A DNA stretch of 5,977 nt from Methanosarcinales archaeon (GCA_012961645.1 DTYY01000252.1:1-5977), one strand, 5' to 3'. Counted from the stretch's first letter, positions 1-5,922 are shown. Notes: generated by a model from the sequence alone, not told the origin. Numbers and translations: made by a program.

Positions 1-2565
1 AACTGCAATCCCTAAAAGTAGCAATCGATTCGTGAAGAATCCGATCCTGTGCACCGCTCCTCTCGCTGTTCTGCACACCATGCCGTTTGCAATCTGTGTG
101 ATCACAATCGCAGTCTGTGCCATGGTAATCGCCCTTCGATACACCACATCAGATACAGCAAGAGCGCCAGAGACCCATCCTCCTCTGGAGAGCATCCAGA
201 AATAGCCAGACATCGCTGCAAGCGCTTCGATAGGTCCAAGGAATAGATACGCTCTTGCAAGCAGCGCACGATCAAGCAATCGTTCACCTGGTGGCCTCGG
301 CGGCTTTCTCATCACATCCGGTTCTGGCTTCTCAGTGCCAAGAGCAAGTGCTGGAAGCATATCGGTTCCAAGATCGATGGCAAGGATCTGCATGATGGTG
401 AGCGGGACAAGGAAACCAACGGATGCCGGAAACATGACGAAGATGATGTATGGGATGATCTCAGGGATGTTGCTTGCGAATATGTATGTTATGAACTTCT
501 TGATATTGTCAAAGACCCCTCTACCCTCCTCGATTGCAGATACGATCGATGCAAAGTTATCATCGATCAATATCATGTCAGAAGACTCCTTTGCAACATC
601 GGTTCCAGCAATTCCCATCGCAATTCCGATGTCTGCTTTGGCAAGCGCCGGTGCATCATTGACGCCATCACCTGTGACAGCAACGATCTCACCGCGTTCC
701 TGAAGCGCTGTTACGATGCGCATCTTGTGCTCAGGCGTCATCCGGGCAAAGACGATCTCTGCTGCCCCAAGCTTGTTGACCAGTTCAGAATGGCTCATTC
801 TTTTTAGCTGCGATCCCGCGATCACGACCGGATCATCGCTGACGATCCCGATATTCTCTGCAATAGCAGATGCCGTGGTGCTGTCATCGCCGGTGATCAT
901 GATAATCCTGACCCCAGCACGCTTACAGTTCTCTACAGCATCAAAGACCTCGGGACGTGGTGGATCGATCATTCCGATGAGCCCGAGGAATGTCAGATCT
1001 TTTTCTATAACCTCAACCGAATAGTCCTCAGATTCAACATCCCGATATGCGAATGCAAGTACCCTGAGAGCATCCCGTGCAAACGATTCACTCTTCTTTA
1101 CGATCTCATCGCGCATCTCATCGGTCAACTCGATGGCATTGCCATCCACCATCACGTGATCACATCGCGGCAGTATACTTTCGAGCGCTCCTTTGGACCA
1201 TGCCCTTTTCTCTCTGTCTGATTCAGTTACAACGGTCATTCTCTTCCGGTCAGAGTCAAAGGGGATGAGATTGGCACGTGGATTTTCGTCTCTCTTCTGT
1301 TTTGTATCGAATGCCTTCTGCGCAGCCACCAGGAGCGCTCCTTCTGTTGGATCGCCGATGATATCCCATGCACCACCCTGCTCGATCAGCGATGCGTCAT
1401 TGCAGAGTACCGATGTTGATAATATGGGGCTGAGTTGCTCGATATCTGTGAGTACCTTCCCATCCAGATAGAAATCGCCTTTCGGCTCGTATCCTGTTCC
1501 GCTGACCTCAAATACATTCTGATTGGCATATATCTTCCTCACAGTCATCTGATTCTGGGTGAGCGTTCCTGTCTTGTCGGTGCAGATAACGGTGGTACAT
1601 CCGAGTGTCTCCACCGAATTCAGATTCTTGATGAGTGCATTACGCTTCGCCATCCTCTGGCTGCCCATCGCAAGTGAGAGTGTGACCGTTGGCAGGAGTC
1701 CCTCCGGAACATTGGCAACGATGATCCCGATCGCAAAACTGAAGTTGATCCAGAAAGGATTTCCCCGGATATCGCCAAGGATATAAAAAACGATGCCCAT
1801 GATCGTTGCGATGACAGCGATGATCCGTGTCACCTTGTGAATCTCCTTTTGCAGCGGCGTTGGTTCTGGTAGAACGGTCTGTGTCAACTGAGCGATCCTT
1901 CCGAACTCGGTACTGGCACCGGTTGCGAAGACGACCGCCTTTCCAGAGCCTGCCGCAACCGTAGTTCCACCGAAAACAAGATTTTCGTTGTCAACGAACT
2001 CATCCCCATAGGTTGGCTCAGACGTTCGCCTGATAGCTTTTGATTCGCCTGTGAGTGGGGCATTGTTCACCTTCAGTTCATACTGCTCGGTGATGCGTGC
2101 ATCAGCAGGGATCTTATCTCCTTCAGAGAGTATCACAACATCGCCTGGCACGATCTCCCTTGAATCGACTTTCTTATCCCTGCCTGACCTGATCACCGAG
2201 ACAAAACACGGAAGCAGTTTCTGAAGCGCTTCTGCAGCACGTTCTGCGCGATATTCCTGTGTGAATGTGAAAACCGCATTGACAACGATGACTGCAATGA
2301 TGAAAAAGCCGAGATGAAACATCCCCTGCCCTGGCTCAAGGTATTCTCCAAGAAACGCAAGCCCACTTGCAACCCAGAGCAATACTGCAAAGAAATGGGT
2401 GAACTGGGCAAGAAATCTATAAACCAACGGGGTTTCCCTGACTCTTTCGACCTCGTTGTATCCAAACTGATGTATCCGCGAATCCGCCTCGTCATCATCA
2501 AGCCCGTCTGGCGATGTGCCGAGCACCACATAAACATCATCGGTGGCTACCGCATTGATGCGCAT
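1..2565 (-). CDS. Na,K-ATPase-like (P2C-type) cation-transporting P-type ATPase, C-terminus cut by window edge
   Basis: An ATP-driven cation pump of the cytoplasmic membrane, seen here as 855 stop-free codons without its last segment. Landmarks in order are actuator motif TGES (172-175), TM4 VANVPEGLL with E288, phosphorylation motif DKTGT with D330, nucleotide-domain GDPTEGAL (404-411) and KGA (458-460), MITGD (556-560), hinge TGDGVNDAP (631-639), TM5 SNIPE (698-702) and TM6 IDLGTD with D731 and D735. TM4 to TM6 resemble animal Na,K-ATPase more than SERCA Ca2+ pumps, which have AAVPEGLPAV and LVTDGLPA there. TM1 is near 57-73 and TM2 near 84-102. The TM8 segment reads QIANGMVCRTAR (824-835), with Asn827 where Na,K-ATPase has the site-III Asp. 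ATG 2565 is chosen because it is the first in-frame ATG, lies 4 nt after the USP stop codon and follows a GAAGTGAT ribosome-binding site. No beta-subunit gene is visible. Family assignment is firm; the transported ion (Na+, K+, H+ or Ca2+) is inference. Confidence 0.96.
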   Translation of the reverse strand, partial: MRINAVATDDVYVVLGTSPDGLDDDEADSRIHQFGYNEVERVRETPLVYRFLAQFTHFFAVLLWVASGLAFLGEYLEPGQGMFHLGFFIIAVIVVNAVFTFTQEYRAERAAEALQKLLPCFVSVIRSGRDKKVDSREIVPGDVVILSEGDKIPADARITEQYELKVNNAPLTGESKAIRRTSEPTYGDEFVDNENLVFGGTTVAAGSGKAVVFATGASTEFGRIAQLTQTVLPEPTPLQKEIHKVTRIIAVIATIMGIVFYILGDIRGNPFWINFSFAIGIIVANVPEGLLPTVTLSLAMGSQRMAKRNALIKNLNSVETLGCTTVICTDKTGTLTQNQMTVRKIYANQNVFEVSGTGYEPKGDFYLDGKVLTDIEQLSPILSTSVLCNDASLIEQGGAWDIIGDPTEGALLVAAQKAFDTKQKRDENPRANLIPFDSDRKRMTVVTESDREKRAWSKGALESILPRCDHVMVDGNAIELTDEMRDEIVKKSESFARDALRVLAFAYRDVESEDYSVEVIEKDLTFLGLIGMIDPPRPEVFDAVENCKRAGVRIIMITGDDSTTASAIAENIGIVSDDPVVIAGSQLKRMSHSELVNKLGAAEIVFARMTPEHKMRIVTALQERGEIVAVTGDGVNDAPALAKADIGIAMGIAGTDVAKESSDMILIDDNFASIVSAIEEGRGVFDNIKKFITYIFASNIPEIIPYIIFVMFPASVGFLVPLTIMQILAIDLGTDMLPALALGTEKPEPDVMRKPPRPPGERLLDRALLARAYLFLGPIEALAAMSGYFWMLSRGGWVSGALAVSDVVYRRAITMAQTAIVITQIANGMVCRTARGAVHRIGFFTNRLLLLGIAV

Positions 2566-2568
2566 AGC

Positions 2569-2576
2569 ATCACTTC
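2569..2576 (-). promoter_or_regulatory. Ribosome-binding site for the P-type ATPase, inside the USP 3' end
   Basis: GAAGTGAT differs at one base from the archaeal anti-SD complement GAGGTGAT and ends 3 nt before ATG 2565. It overlaps the last Lys codon and the TGA stop of the USP frame, so ATPase translation is probably coupled to translation of the USP 3' end. It supports ATG 2565 over the out-of-frame ATG at 2570. Confidence 0.6.
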
Positions 2577-2905
2577 GCCGGGCGCCACACGATCACGTCG
2601 CATGGCGTTTTTTTAATTATTTTTTCGACAGGATTCCCATCGATGAGCTGCCTGAGGAAATATCTCCTGGTTGCTCCCAGAATGATGAGATCGTACTTTT
2701 CCGATGCCGCCTCTCTGATGATCGCATCGGTTGCACTCCTGTCAATGGCTGCCTTTGTCTCAGCGGCTAAGCCATGCGTTGATAGAGCATCCACAAATTC
2801 ACTGATCGTTCTTCTTGCATGTGCGCGCGTAATTTCCTTCTTCTCATGAGTGAGTCCCATAAATCCGGAGCTTGAGATCGTTCGAACATGCAGCACCGTA
2901 ACCAT
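2570..2905 (-). CDS. C-terminal USP domain fragment (second half of a split tandem universal stress protein)
   Basis: This 111-codon ORF (ATG 2905 to TGA 2570-2572) carries the later part of a USP (UspA-like) Rossmann-type domain: strand VTVLHV, a long helical stretch, DLIILGATRR and the closing strand CDVIVWRP. The usual G-2x-G-9x-G(S/T) ATP loop is only partly recognisable, so nucleotide binding is uncertain. Domain-like coding continues upstream of the ATG in the same frame (ADERAYLTSKLAGFFDG) to the TGA at 2957-2959. The domain's first strand, KILVPV, lies beyond that stop. No ATG, GTG or TTG codon lies between the TGA and ATG 2905, so a protein starting at 2905 would lack the first strand. 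I therefore see it as the tail of one interrupted gene rather than an independent one. The ATPase follows directly. Confidence 0.6.
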   Translation of the reverse strand: MVTVLHVRTISSSGFMGLTHEKKEITRAHARRTISEFVDALSTHGLAAETKAAIDRSATDAIIREAASEKYDLIILGATRRYFLRQLIDGNPVEKIIKKTPCDVIVWRPAK

Positions 2906-2956
2906 TCCATCGAAAAACCCAGCAAGTTTGGAGGTGAGATATGCACGTTCATCGGC

Positions 2957-2959
2957 TCA
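2957..2959 (-). other. In-frame TGA interrupting the tandem USP reading frame
   Basis: The plus-strand triplet tca reads as TGA on the coding strand, at codon 137 of the frame that runs from 3367 to 2570. Both flanks are USP-like in the same frame, so no frameshift is needed. A single CGA to TGA change at a CpG would produce it. The same gene and the downstream PHP gene both end in TGA, so genome-wide TGA reassignment is not indicated. Confidence 0.9.
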
Positions 2960-3367
2960 TGCGCCTCCAATCACAGGAACAAGAATTTTCCTGAGATGTG
3001 CCATCTTGCCAGGATGTGCGACCCTTATCGCAAGCACCGAAGATGGAAGCGTGGTCATTATATCCCTTATGATCGTTTTTTCAAAAAAATGTCTGAACGA
3101 TGCGACGGTCAGATCGATATCTTCCCTCCTGACGATGGACACGATTGTATTGACGACCTCACCAGTCTCGACGATGGGATGTGCGTCAACACTCTGCGAG
3201 TTTGCATACCAGACCACCCGATCGAGCGATGCCCTGCCTGCAGCAGATTCTCCCACATGAACCACATAAAGTTCTGCTCCACATGCAAATGCCAGATGGA
3301 TGGCGTACCTTGCTGCCATTTCTGCGTGAAAACTGCCATCGACCGCAACCATGATTTTTCGGTACAT
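2957..3367 (-). CDS. Universal stress protein (UspA family), N-terminal domain, ending at an in-frame TGA
   Basis: A cytosolic universal stress protein domain of 136 residues. It begins with the family's first strand and acidic residue (KIMVAVDGS, residues 4-12), then the helix HAEMAARYAIHLA and second strand ELYVVHV. It later has DIDLTVAS and the strand SSVLAIRV. The canonical glycine-rich ATP loop G-2x-G-9x-G(S/T) is absent here, so this half may not bind ATP. After one complete domain the frame enters a second USP strand (KILVPVIGGA) and stops at TGA 2957-2959, while USP-like sequence continues in the same frame to 2570. Joined, the two parts would form a tandem protein of about 265 residues, a common archaeal size. 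ATG 3367 is supported by AGAGGT 3 nt upstream. It is divergent from moeA and leads into the P-type ATPase, so a role in sensing energy or stress for the pump is plausible but inferred. Confidence 0.85.
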   Translation of the reverse strand: MYRKIMVAVDGSFHAEMAARYAIHLAFACGAELYVVHVGESAAGRASLDRVVWYANSQSVDAHPIVETGEVVNTIVSIVRREDIDLTVASFRHFFEKTIIRDIMTTLPSSVLAIRVAHPGKMAHLRKILVPVIGGA

Positions 3368-3370
3368 GGT

Positions 3371-3376
3371 ACCTCT
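3371..3376 (-). promoter_or_regulatory. Ribosome-binding site for the USP gene
   Basis: AGAGGT on the minus strand matches part of the archaeal SD consensus GGAGGTGAT and ends 3 nt before ATG 3367. It decides the USP start. It partly overlaps a small inverted repeat (GGTAC, 3-nt loop, GTACC; 3361-3373) that spans the start codon. Confidence 0.6.
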
Positions 3377-3390
3377 GATTCTGTGATCAA

Positions 3391-3400
3391 TGGTTTAAAA
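3391..3400 (-). promoter_or_regulatory. TATA-like box A for the USP-ATPase operon
   Basis: TTTTAAACCA on the minus strand is centred about 29 nt upstream of ATG 3367. Archaeal TATA boxes lie about 25-27 nt before the start of transcription, so the mRNA leader would be only a few nucleotides. That would leave the SD at or outside the 5' end, so a more distal promoter is also possible. Confidence 0.45.
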
Positions 3401-3449
3401 CATCACCGAAGTAACCCCGGGTATCAATTGATCCTTAACCCGAATGAAT

Positions 3450-3476
3450 ACCCAACGTCCGGGCGCCCACCCAACG
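3450..3476. repeat. Paired 8-bp direct repeats flanking an 8-bp palindrome
   Basis: ACCCAACG occurs at 3450-3457 and again at 3469-3476, start to start 19 bp, close to two helical turns. Between them lies the perfect palindrome GGGCGCCC (3461-3468). The second copy abuts the AT-rich GGTTTTAATATCC element (3476-3488). The arrangement suits a dimeric regulator, which is inference. Confidence 0.5.
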
Positions 3477-3488
3477 GTTTTAATATCC
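3476..3488 (+). promoter_or_regulatory. Distal TATA-like element, possible second moeA promoter
   Basis: GGTTTTAATATCC is A/T-rich in a G/C-richer background and touches the second ACCCAACG repeat. Used in the plus direction it would start transcription near 3507 and give moeA a leader of about 50 nt. On the minus strand it reads as an equally good TATTAAAACC for the USP gene, so its direction is unclear. Confidence 0.3.
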
Positions 3489-3520
3489 ACTGGTAAGTCG
3501 GCACCACAAGCCCCGGGAGA

Positions 3521-3532
3521 TACTCTTAAAAC
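3521..3532 (+). promoter_or_regulatory. Proximal TATA-like box for moeA
   Basis: TACTCTTAAAAC is centred about 32 nt before ATG 3559. Transcription would begin only a few nucleotides upstream of the start codon. No SD-like sequence precedes that ATG, which fits a leaderless or near-leaderless transcript. Confidence 0.45.
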
Positions 3533-3558
3533 ACTCCGGTCGATCTACAACATAAGAT

Positions 3559-5115
3559 ATGAAACGAAAGGAATTTCACGAATTAATATCCATCAAAAGG
3601 GCAGAACAAATCCTTAAATCGATCATACACGGTAGCACCGAAGTCGTACCGCTCGAACTGGCATATCACCGCATACTTGCTGAGGACGTGGTTGCTGCGA
3701 TCGATGTACCGTCGTTTGACCGGGCAGACATGGATGGATATGCGGTGCTTGCGGCAGATACGTACGCAGCACGAGAGGAGGAGCCTGTGCAGCTTGCGGT
3801 CAGGGGTGTCATTCATGCAGGGCACGTTCCCGCGCTCTCCATCTCAGCAGGGGTCGCTTCCGAGATCGCAACGGGCGCGATGCTTCCTGATGGTGCGGAC
3901 GCGGTCGTGATGGTCGAATACACAGAACAGACAGGCTCTTCTGAGTCTTCTACATCTTCCGAATTGTTTGTATCGATCCGGCGGGCGGTCCATGCCGGAG
4001 AGAATGTGATGCGGGCAGGCGCTGATATCAGGCATGGAAACGGGGTGCTGTCACGGGGCACGCAACTTGGGGCACGGGAGATCGGGGTTCTTGCCGCAAT
4101 CGGGCGTCATAATATCAGGGTCTCATCCTTGAGCGTCGGGATCCTCTCGACCGGAACCGAACTTGTGCCCATCGATGAACGGTTGCAGGCAGGGCAGGTG
4201 CACGATGTGAACTCGCATACGATCTCTGCTGCCGTGCGTGAATGCGGCGCATCCCCGGTCATGTATGGCATCGTCTCGGATGACCTGGAAAAGACGAAAG
4301 AGACACTCAAAAAAGCGATTTCAACGTGCGATCTGGTCCTTACATCGGGTAGCACGTCTGCCGGATCAGGAGATATCATGCCCCATATCCTAAAGGAGCA
4401 TGGCGAGATTCTTGCACATGGGATCAACATCAAACCCGGGAAGCCAATGATAATAGCAAAAATGGAAAAACCAGTTATTGGACTGCCTGGTTTTCCGACA
4501 TCTGCGCTGAGCATGTTTCATTATCTGGTAGCGCCGAGAATACGAGAGGTTCTTGGCTACGAGACCATAGTGAAACACAGGCAGGCTGTGCTTGGAACAC
4601 GGGTCAGGTCTGTTGGTCGGCACCAACTCCTGCCGGTTGCGCTGGTGAGAAATTGTGCGTTTCCTGTGCACAGAGGCTCAGGTGCAATCACCACGCTTGC
4701 ATCAGCCGACGGTTTCATCGAGATTCTTCCCGATATTGAGATCATGGAGGCAGGCGAAAGGGTCGAGGTCGCGTTATTCGGCGAGCAGTCTGCGCCCGAT
4801 TTCGTGCTCATCGGCACGCCACCTGATGGTGTGGACCTGCTTGCCGGGATGCTACCATTCCGTGTGCAGGTGATCCATGCAGGCGTCAATGCCAGCATCG
4901 ATGCCGTGCGAAACAGAATAGCAGATGTCGCCGCAGTCCCGTTCCATGCTGACAGACTCTCTGGTCTGCATGATCTCTCGATCACACGCGGGACCCTTGG
5001 CAGGGATCAGGAATGCATCTTTGTGGTTCTGCAAGATCAGACGACTCATGAGAAGATAAGGGCGCTTCTCTCGCTTGTGTCAGGTGGCAAGTGGATTAAA
5101 AGAGGGTCCGAATAG
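3559..5115 (+). CDS. moeA: Molybdopterin molybdenumtransferase MoeA with short PBP-like C-terminal extension
   Basis: MoeA inserts molybdate (or tungstate) into adenylylated molybdopterin in the last step of Mo/W cofactor synthesis, in the cytosol. The 518 residues show the family's marks in order: DVPSFDRADMDGYAV with D59, TGAMLPDGADAVVM (105-118), AGADIRHG (153-160), the MPT-binding domain STGTEL with E201, SGSTSAGSGD with D272, KPGKP (292-296), GLPGFPTSA (308-316), and a domain IV ending near 407. SGSTSAG replaces the usual SGG(T/V)S-G. Bacterial MoeA ends near 400-410 residues. Here about 108 more follow (411-518), including VLIGTPPDGVDLLAG and IADVAAVPFHADRLSGL, which recall the PBP-like domain often fused to archaeal MoeA but are much shorter than that domain of roughly 200 residues. 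ATG 3559 fits the domain start and a TATA-like box about 32 nt upstream. Recognition of MoeA is firm; the extension's identity is inference. Confidence 0.96.
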   Translation: MKRKEFHELISIKRAEQILKSIIHGSTEVVPLELAYHRILAEDVVAAIDVPSFDRADMDGYAVLAADTYAAREEEPVQLAVRGVIHAGHVPALSISAGVASEIATGAMLPDGADAVVMVEYTEQTGSSESSTSSELFVSIRRAVHAGENVMRAGADIRHGNGVLSRGTQLGAREIGVLAAIGRHNIRVSSLSVGILSTGTELVPIDERLQAGQVHDVNSHTISAAVRECGASPVMYGIVSDDLEKTKETLKKAISTCDLVLTSGSTSAGSGDIMPHILKEHGEILAHGINIKPGKPMIIAKMEKPVIGLPGFPTSALSMFHYLVAPRIREVLGYETIVKHRQAVLGTRVRSVGRHQLLPVALVRNCAFPVHRGSGAITTLASADGFIEILPDIEIMEAGERVEVALFGEQSAPDFVLIGTPPDGVDLLAGMLPFRVQVIHAGVNASIDAVRNRIADVAAVPFHADRLSGLHDLSITRGTLGRDQECIFVVLQDQTTHEKIRALLSLVSGGKWIKRGSE

Positions 5116-5132
5116 TGTTTCAGCCCCGCCCA

Positions 5133-5150
5133 TCGATATATGCTTATACC
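5133..5150 (+). promoter_or_regulatory. TATA-like region for the PHP gene
   Basis: An AT-rich segment holding GATATATG (5135-5142) and CTTATACC (5143-5150) lies in the 59-nt gap after moeA, 29-37 nt before ATG 5175. It suggests that the PHP gene can be transcribed on its own, with a very short leader, in addition to any read-through from moeA. Confidence 0.45.
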
Positions 5151-5162
5151 TTCACAAACATC

Positions 5163-5171
5163 GAAGTGATC
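5163..5171 (+). promoter_or_regulatory. Ribosome-binding site deciding the PHP start
   Basis: GAAGTGATC resembles GGAGGTGATC, the complement of the archaeal 16S 3' end, and lies 3 nt before ATG 5175. The same GAAGTGAT core precedes the ATPase start. It supports ATG 5175 over the in-frame GTG at 5115. Confidence 0.6.
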
Positions 5172-5174
5172 ACC

Positions 5175-5849
5175 ATGCGTTTTGATCTCCATATCCATTC
5201 CATGTATTCGAGAGACAGCAGATCGCCGATCGACTCGATACTGAAACATGCCATGGACATCGGTCTTGACGGGATTGCGATCTGCGACCATGACACAGCG
5301 ATGGGCGGGGTCATCGGAGAAGAGCGCGCAGAGGAACTCGGTCTACCACTGATCGTGATTCCAGGAATCGAGATAACGACGACGAAAGGACATATCATAG
5401 CGCTCGGGGTACGAACCGACATTCCTCCGAAAGAGACACCGCAAGAGACGATCGCGCACATACGCGAACTTGGCGGCGTCGTCGTGGTCCCGCATCCGTT
5501 CAAGCGGTTGAGCCATGGCATCGGCGATTTCTCAGATCTGGACGTGGATGCAGTCGAGATCTTCAATTCGAGATTCATCACAGGGGAGGCAAACAGAAAA
5601 GCCGAGCGAATGGCGCTTGAGATGGGTATTCCGGCGGTGGCAGGCAGCGATGCACACGCAGTGATGATGATTGGGTATGCTGTGACCGAGATTGCGGCAG
5701 AAAGCAGCCAACAGGCTGTGCTGGATGCGATACGCAATGGGAAGACCAGAGTCTACGGAAAGCGCACACCTATCAAGTTCTTTGCAGCGCAGATGATCCG
5801 GGGATGGTGCCGACGAGTGAAAGAGATCCTTGGAATCAGGGTGAAATGA
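5175..5849 (+). CDS. PHP-domain metal-dependent phosphoesterase
   Basis: A complete 224-residue PHP-superfamily protein, a metal-dependent (often Zn2+/Mn2+/Fe2+) phosphoesterase fold. All expected ligands are visible: HIH (H6, H8), CDHD (D38, H39), PGIE (E66), KGH (H73), PHPF (H107) and GSDAH (D159, H161). The segment after GSDAH (IGYAVTEI, then AVLDAIRNGKTRVYG) matches the small PHP_C-type tail of stand-alone archaeal and bacterial PHP proteins, whose characterised relatives include nucleoside 3',5'-bisphosphate and 5'-nucleotide phosphatases (TrpH/YciV type). The substrate here is not deducible. The last 24 or so residues (201-224) form a basic, probably helical tail with KFF, RRVK and RVK. 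ATG 5175 is chosen because MRFDLHIHS is the family's typical start and an SD precedes it; the extension from GTG 5115 would run through the promoter-like region. It follows moeA by 59 nt, with no clear functional link. Confidence 0.93.
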   Translation: MRFDLHIHSMYSRDSRSPIDSILKHAMDIGLDGIAICDHDTAMGGVIGEERAEELGLPLIVIPGIEITTTKGHIIALGVRTDIPPKETPQETIAHIRELGGVVVVPHPFKRLSHGIGDFSDLDVDAVEIFNSRFITGEANRKAERMALEMGIPAVAGSDAHAVMMIGYAVTEIAAESSQQAVLDAIRNGKTRVYGKRTPIKFFAAQMIRGWCRRVKEILGIRVK

Positions 5850-5885
5850 GTATTGTGGGCAGCAAGTCTGCTGAAGGCTAAGAAT

Positions 5886-5897
5886 AAACTTTTAGGC
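5886..5897 (+). promoter_or_regulatory. TATA-like box for the right-edge gene
   Basis: The A/T-rich run AATAAACTTTTAGG (5884-5897) lies in the gap after the PHP gene. Its centre is about 31 nt before ATG 5923, the same spacing as at moeA and USP. It suggests a new transcription unit starting here. Confidence 0.35.
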
Positions 5898-5922
5898 TCT
5901 TCGCTGTTTCATGTGGGCGGAT

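Larger units (their letters stand above)
3368..3558. other. Divergent intergenic control region between USP and moeA
   Basis: This 191-bp stretch has no credible gene. Besides the TATA-like elements it contains the 10-bp palindrome ATCAATTGAT (3423-3432), the inverted pair GGGTAT (3419-3424) and ATACCC (3448-3453), two CCCCGGG copies (3415-3421 and 3511-3517), and the repeat cluster at 3450-3476. These are candidate operator sites for one or both genes. No known regulator consensus was recognised. Confidence 0.6.

Noticed and set aside
102..287. Minus-strand 61-codon ORF and similar small frames across 1-2540
   Set aside because: They overlap the long P-type ATPase frame, whose motifs run unbroken through the whole stretch.
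1151..1160. Palindrome ATCACGTGAT
   Set aside because: It lies inside the ATPase coding sequence, with ordinary codons for Asp-His-Val, and no promoter context.
2608..2625. Runs of 7 and 6 T on the plus strand (A-runs in the USP mRNA) as a slippery site or terminator
   Set aside because: The USP frame reads through correctly, the A-run is not in the phase of a -1 slippery heptamer, and no plus-strand transcript needs to end there.
2932..2943. GGAGGTGAG followed by ATG on the plus strand, like a strong start signal
   Set aside because: The frame from ATG 2941 closes after 17 codons and lies antisense within the USP gene, so it is coincidence.
2957..2959. Selenocysteine as the preferred reading of the TGA
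   Set aside because: No conserved Cys/Sec site is known at this point of USP domains, and the ATPase begins 4 nt after the frame's end, leaving no 3' UTR for an archaeal SECIS. It is kept only as a low-probability option.
2888..3496. Plus-strand 202-codon cysteine-rich ORF with paired Cys motifs
   Set aside because: It is antisense to the USP gene and spans its promoter. The cysteines arise from reverse reading of GCA- and Ala-rich USP codons, and it has no SD or family resemblance.
5115..5174. Upstream in-frame GTG 5115 start for the PHP protein, overlapping the moeA stop
   Set aside because: The added 20 residues match nothing in the family, cover a TATA-like region, and have no SD; ATG 5175 starts exactly at the canonical first strand.
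5144..5737. Minus-strand 197-codon ORF
   Set aside because: It lies opposite the PHP gene, whose metal-binding motifs prove the plus strand is coding; the composition (Ser, Ile, Ala rich) is typical of a shadow frame.
5860..5873. CAGCA-AGTC-TGCTG hairpin after the PHP gene as a terminator
   Set aside because: The stem is only 5 bp and has no adjoining T-tract; too weak to call.
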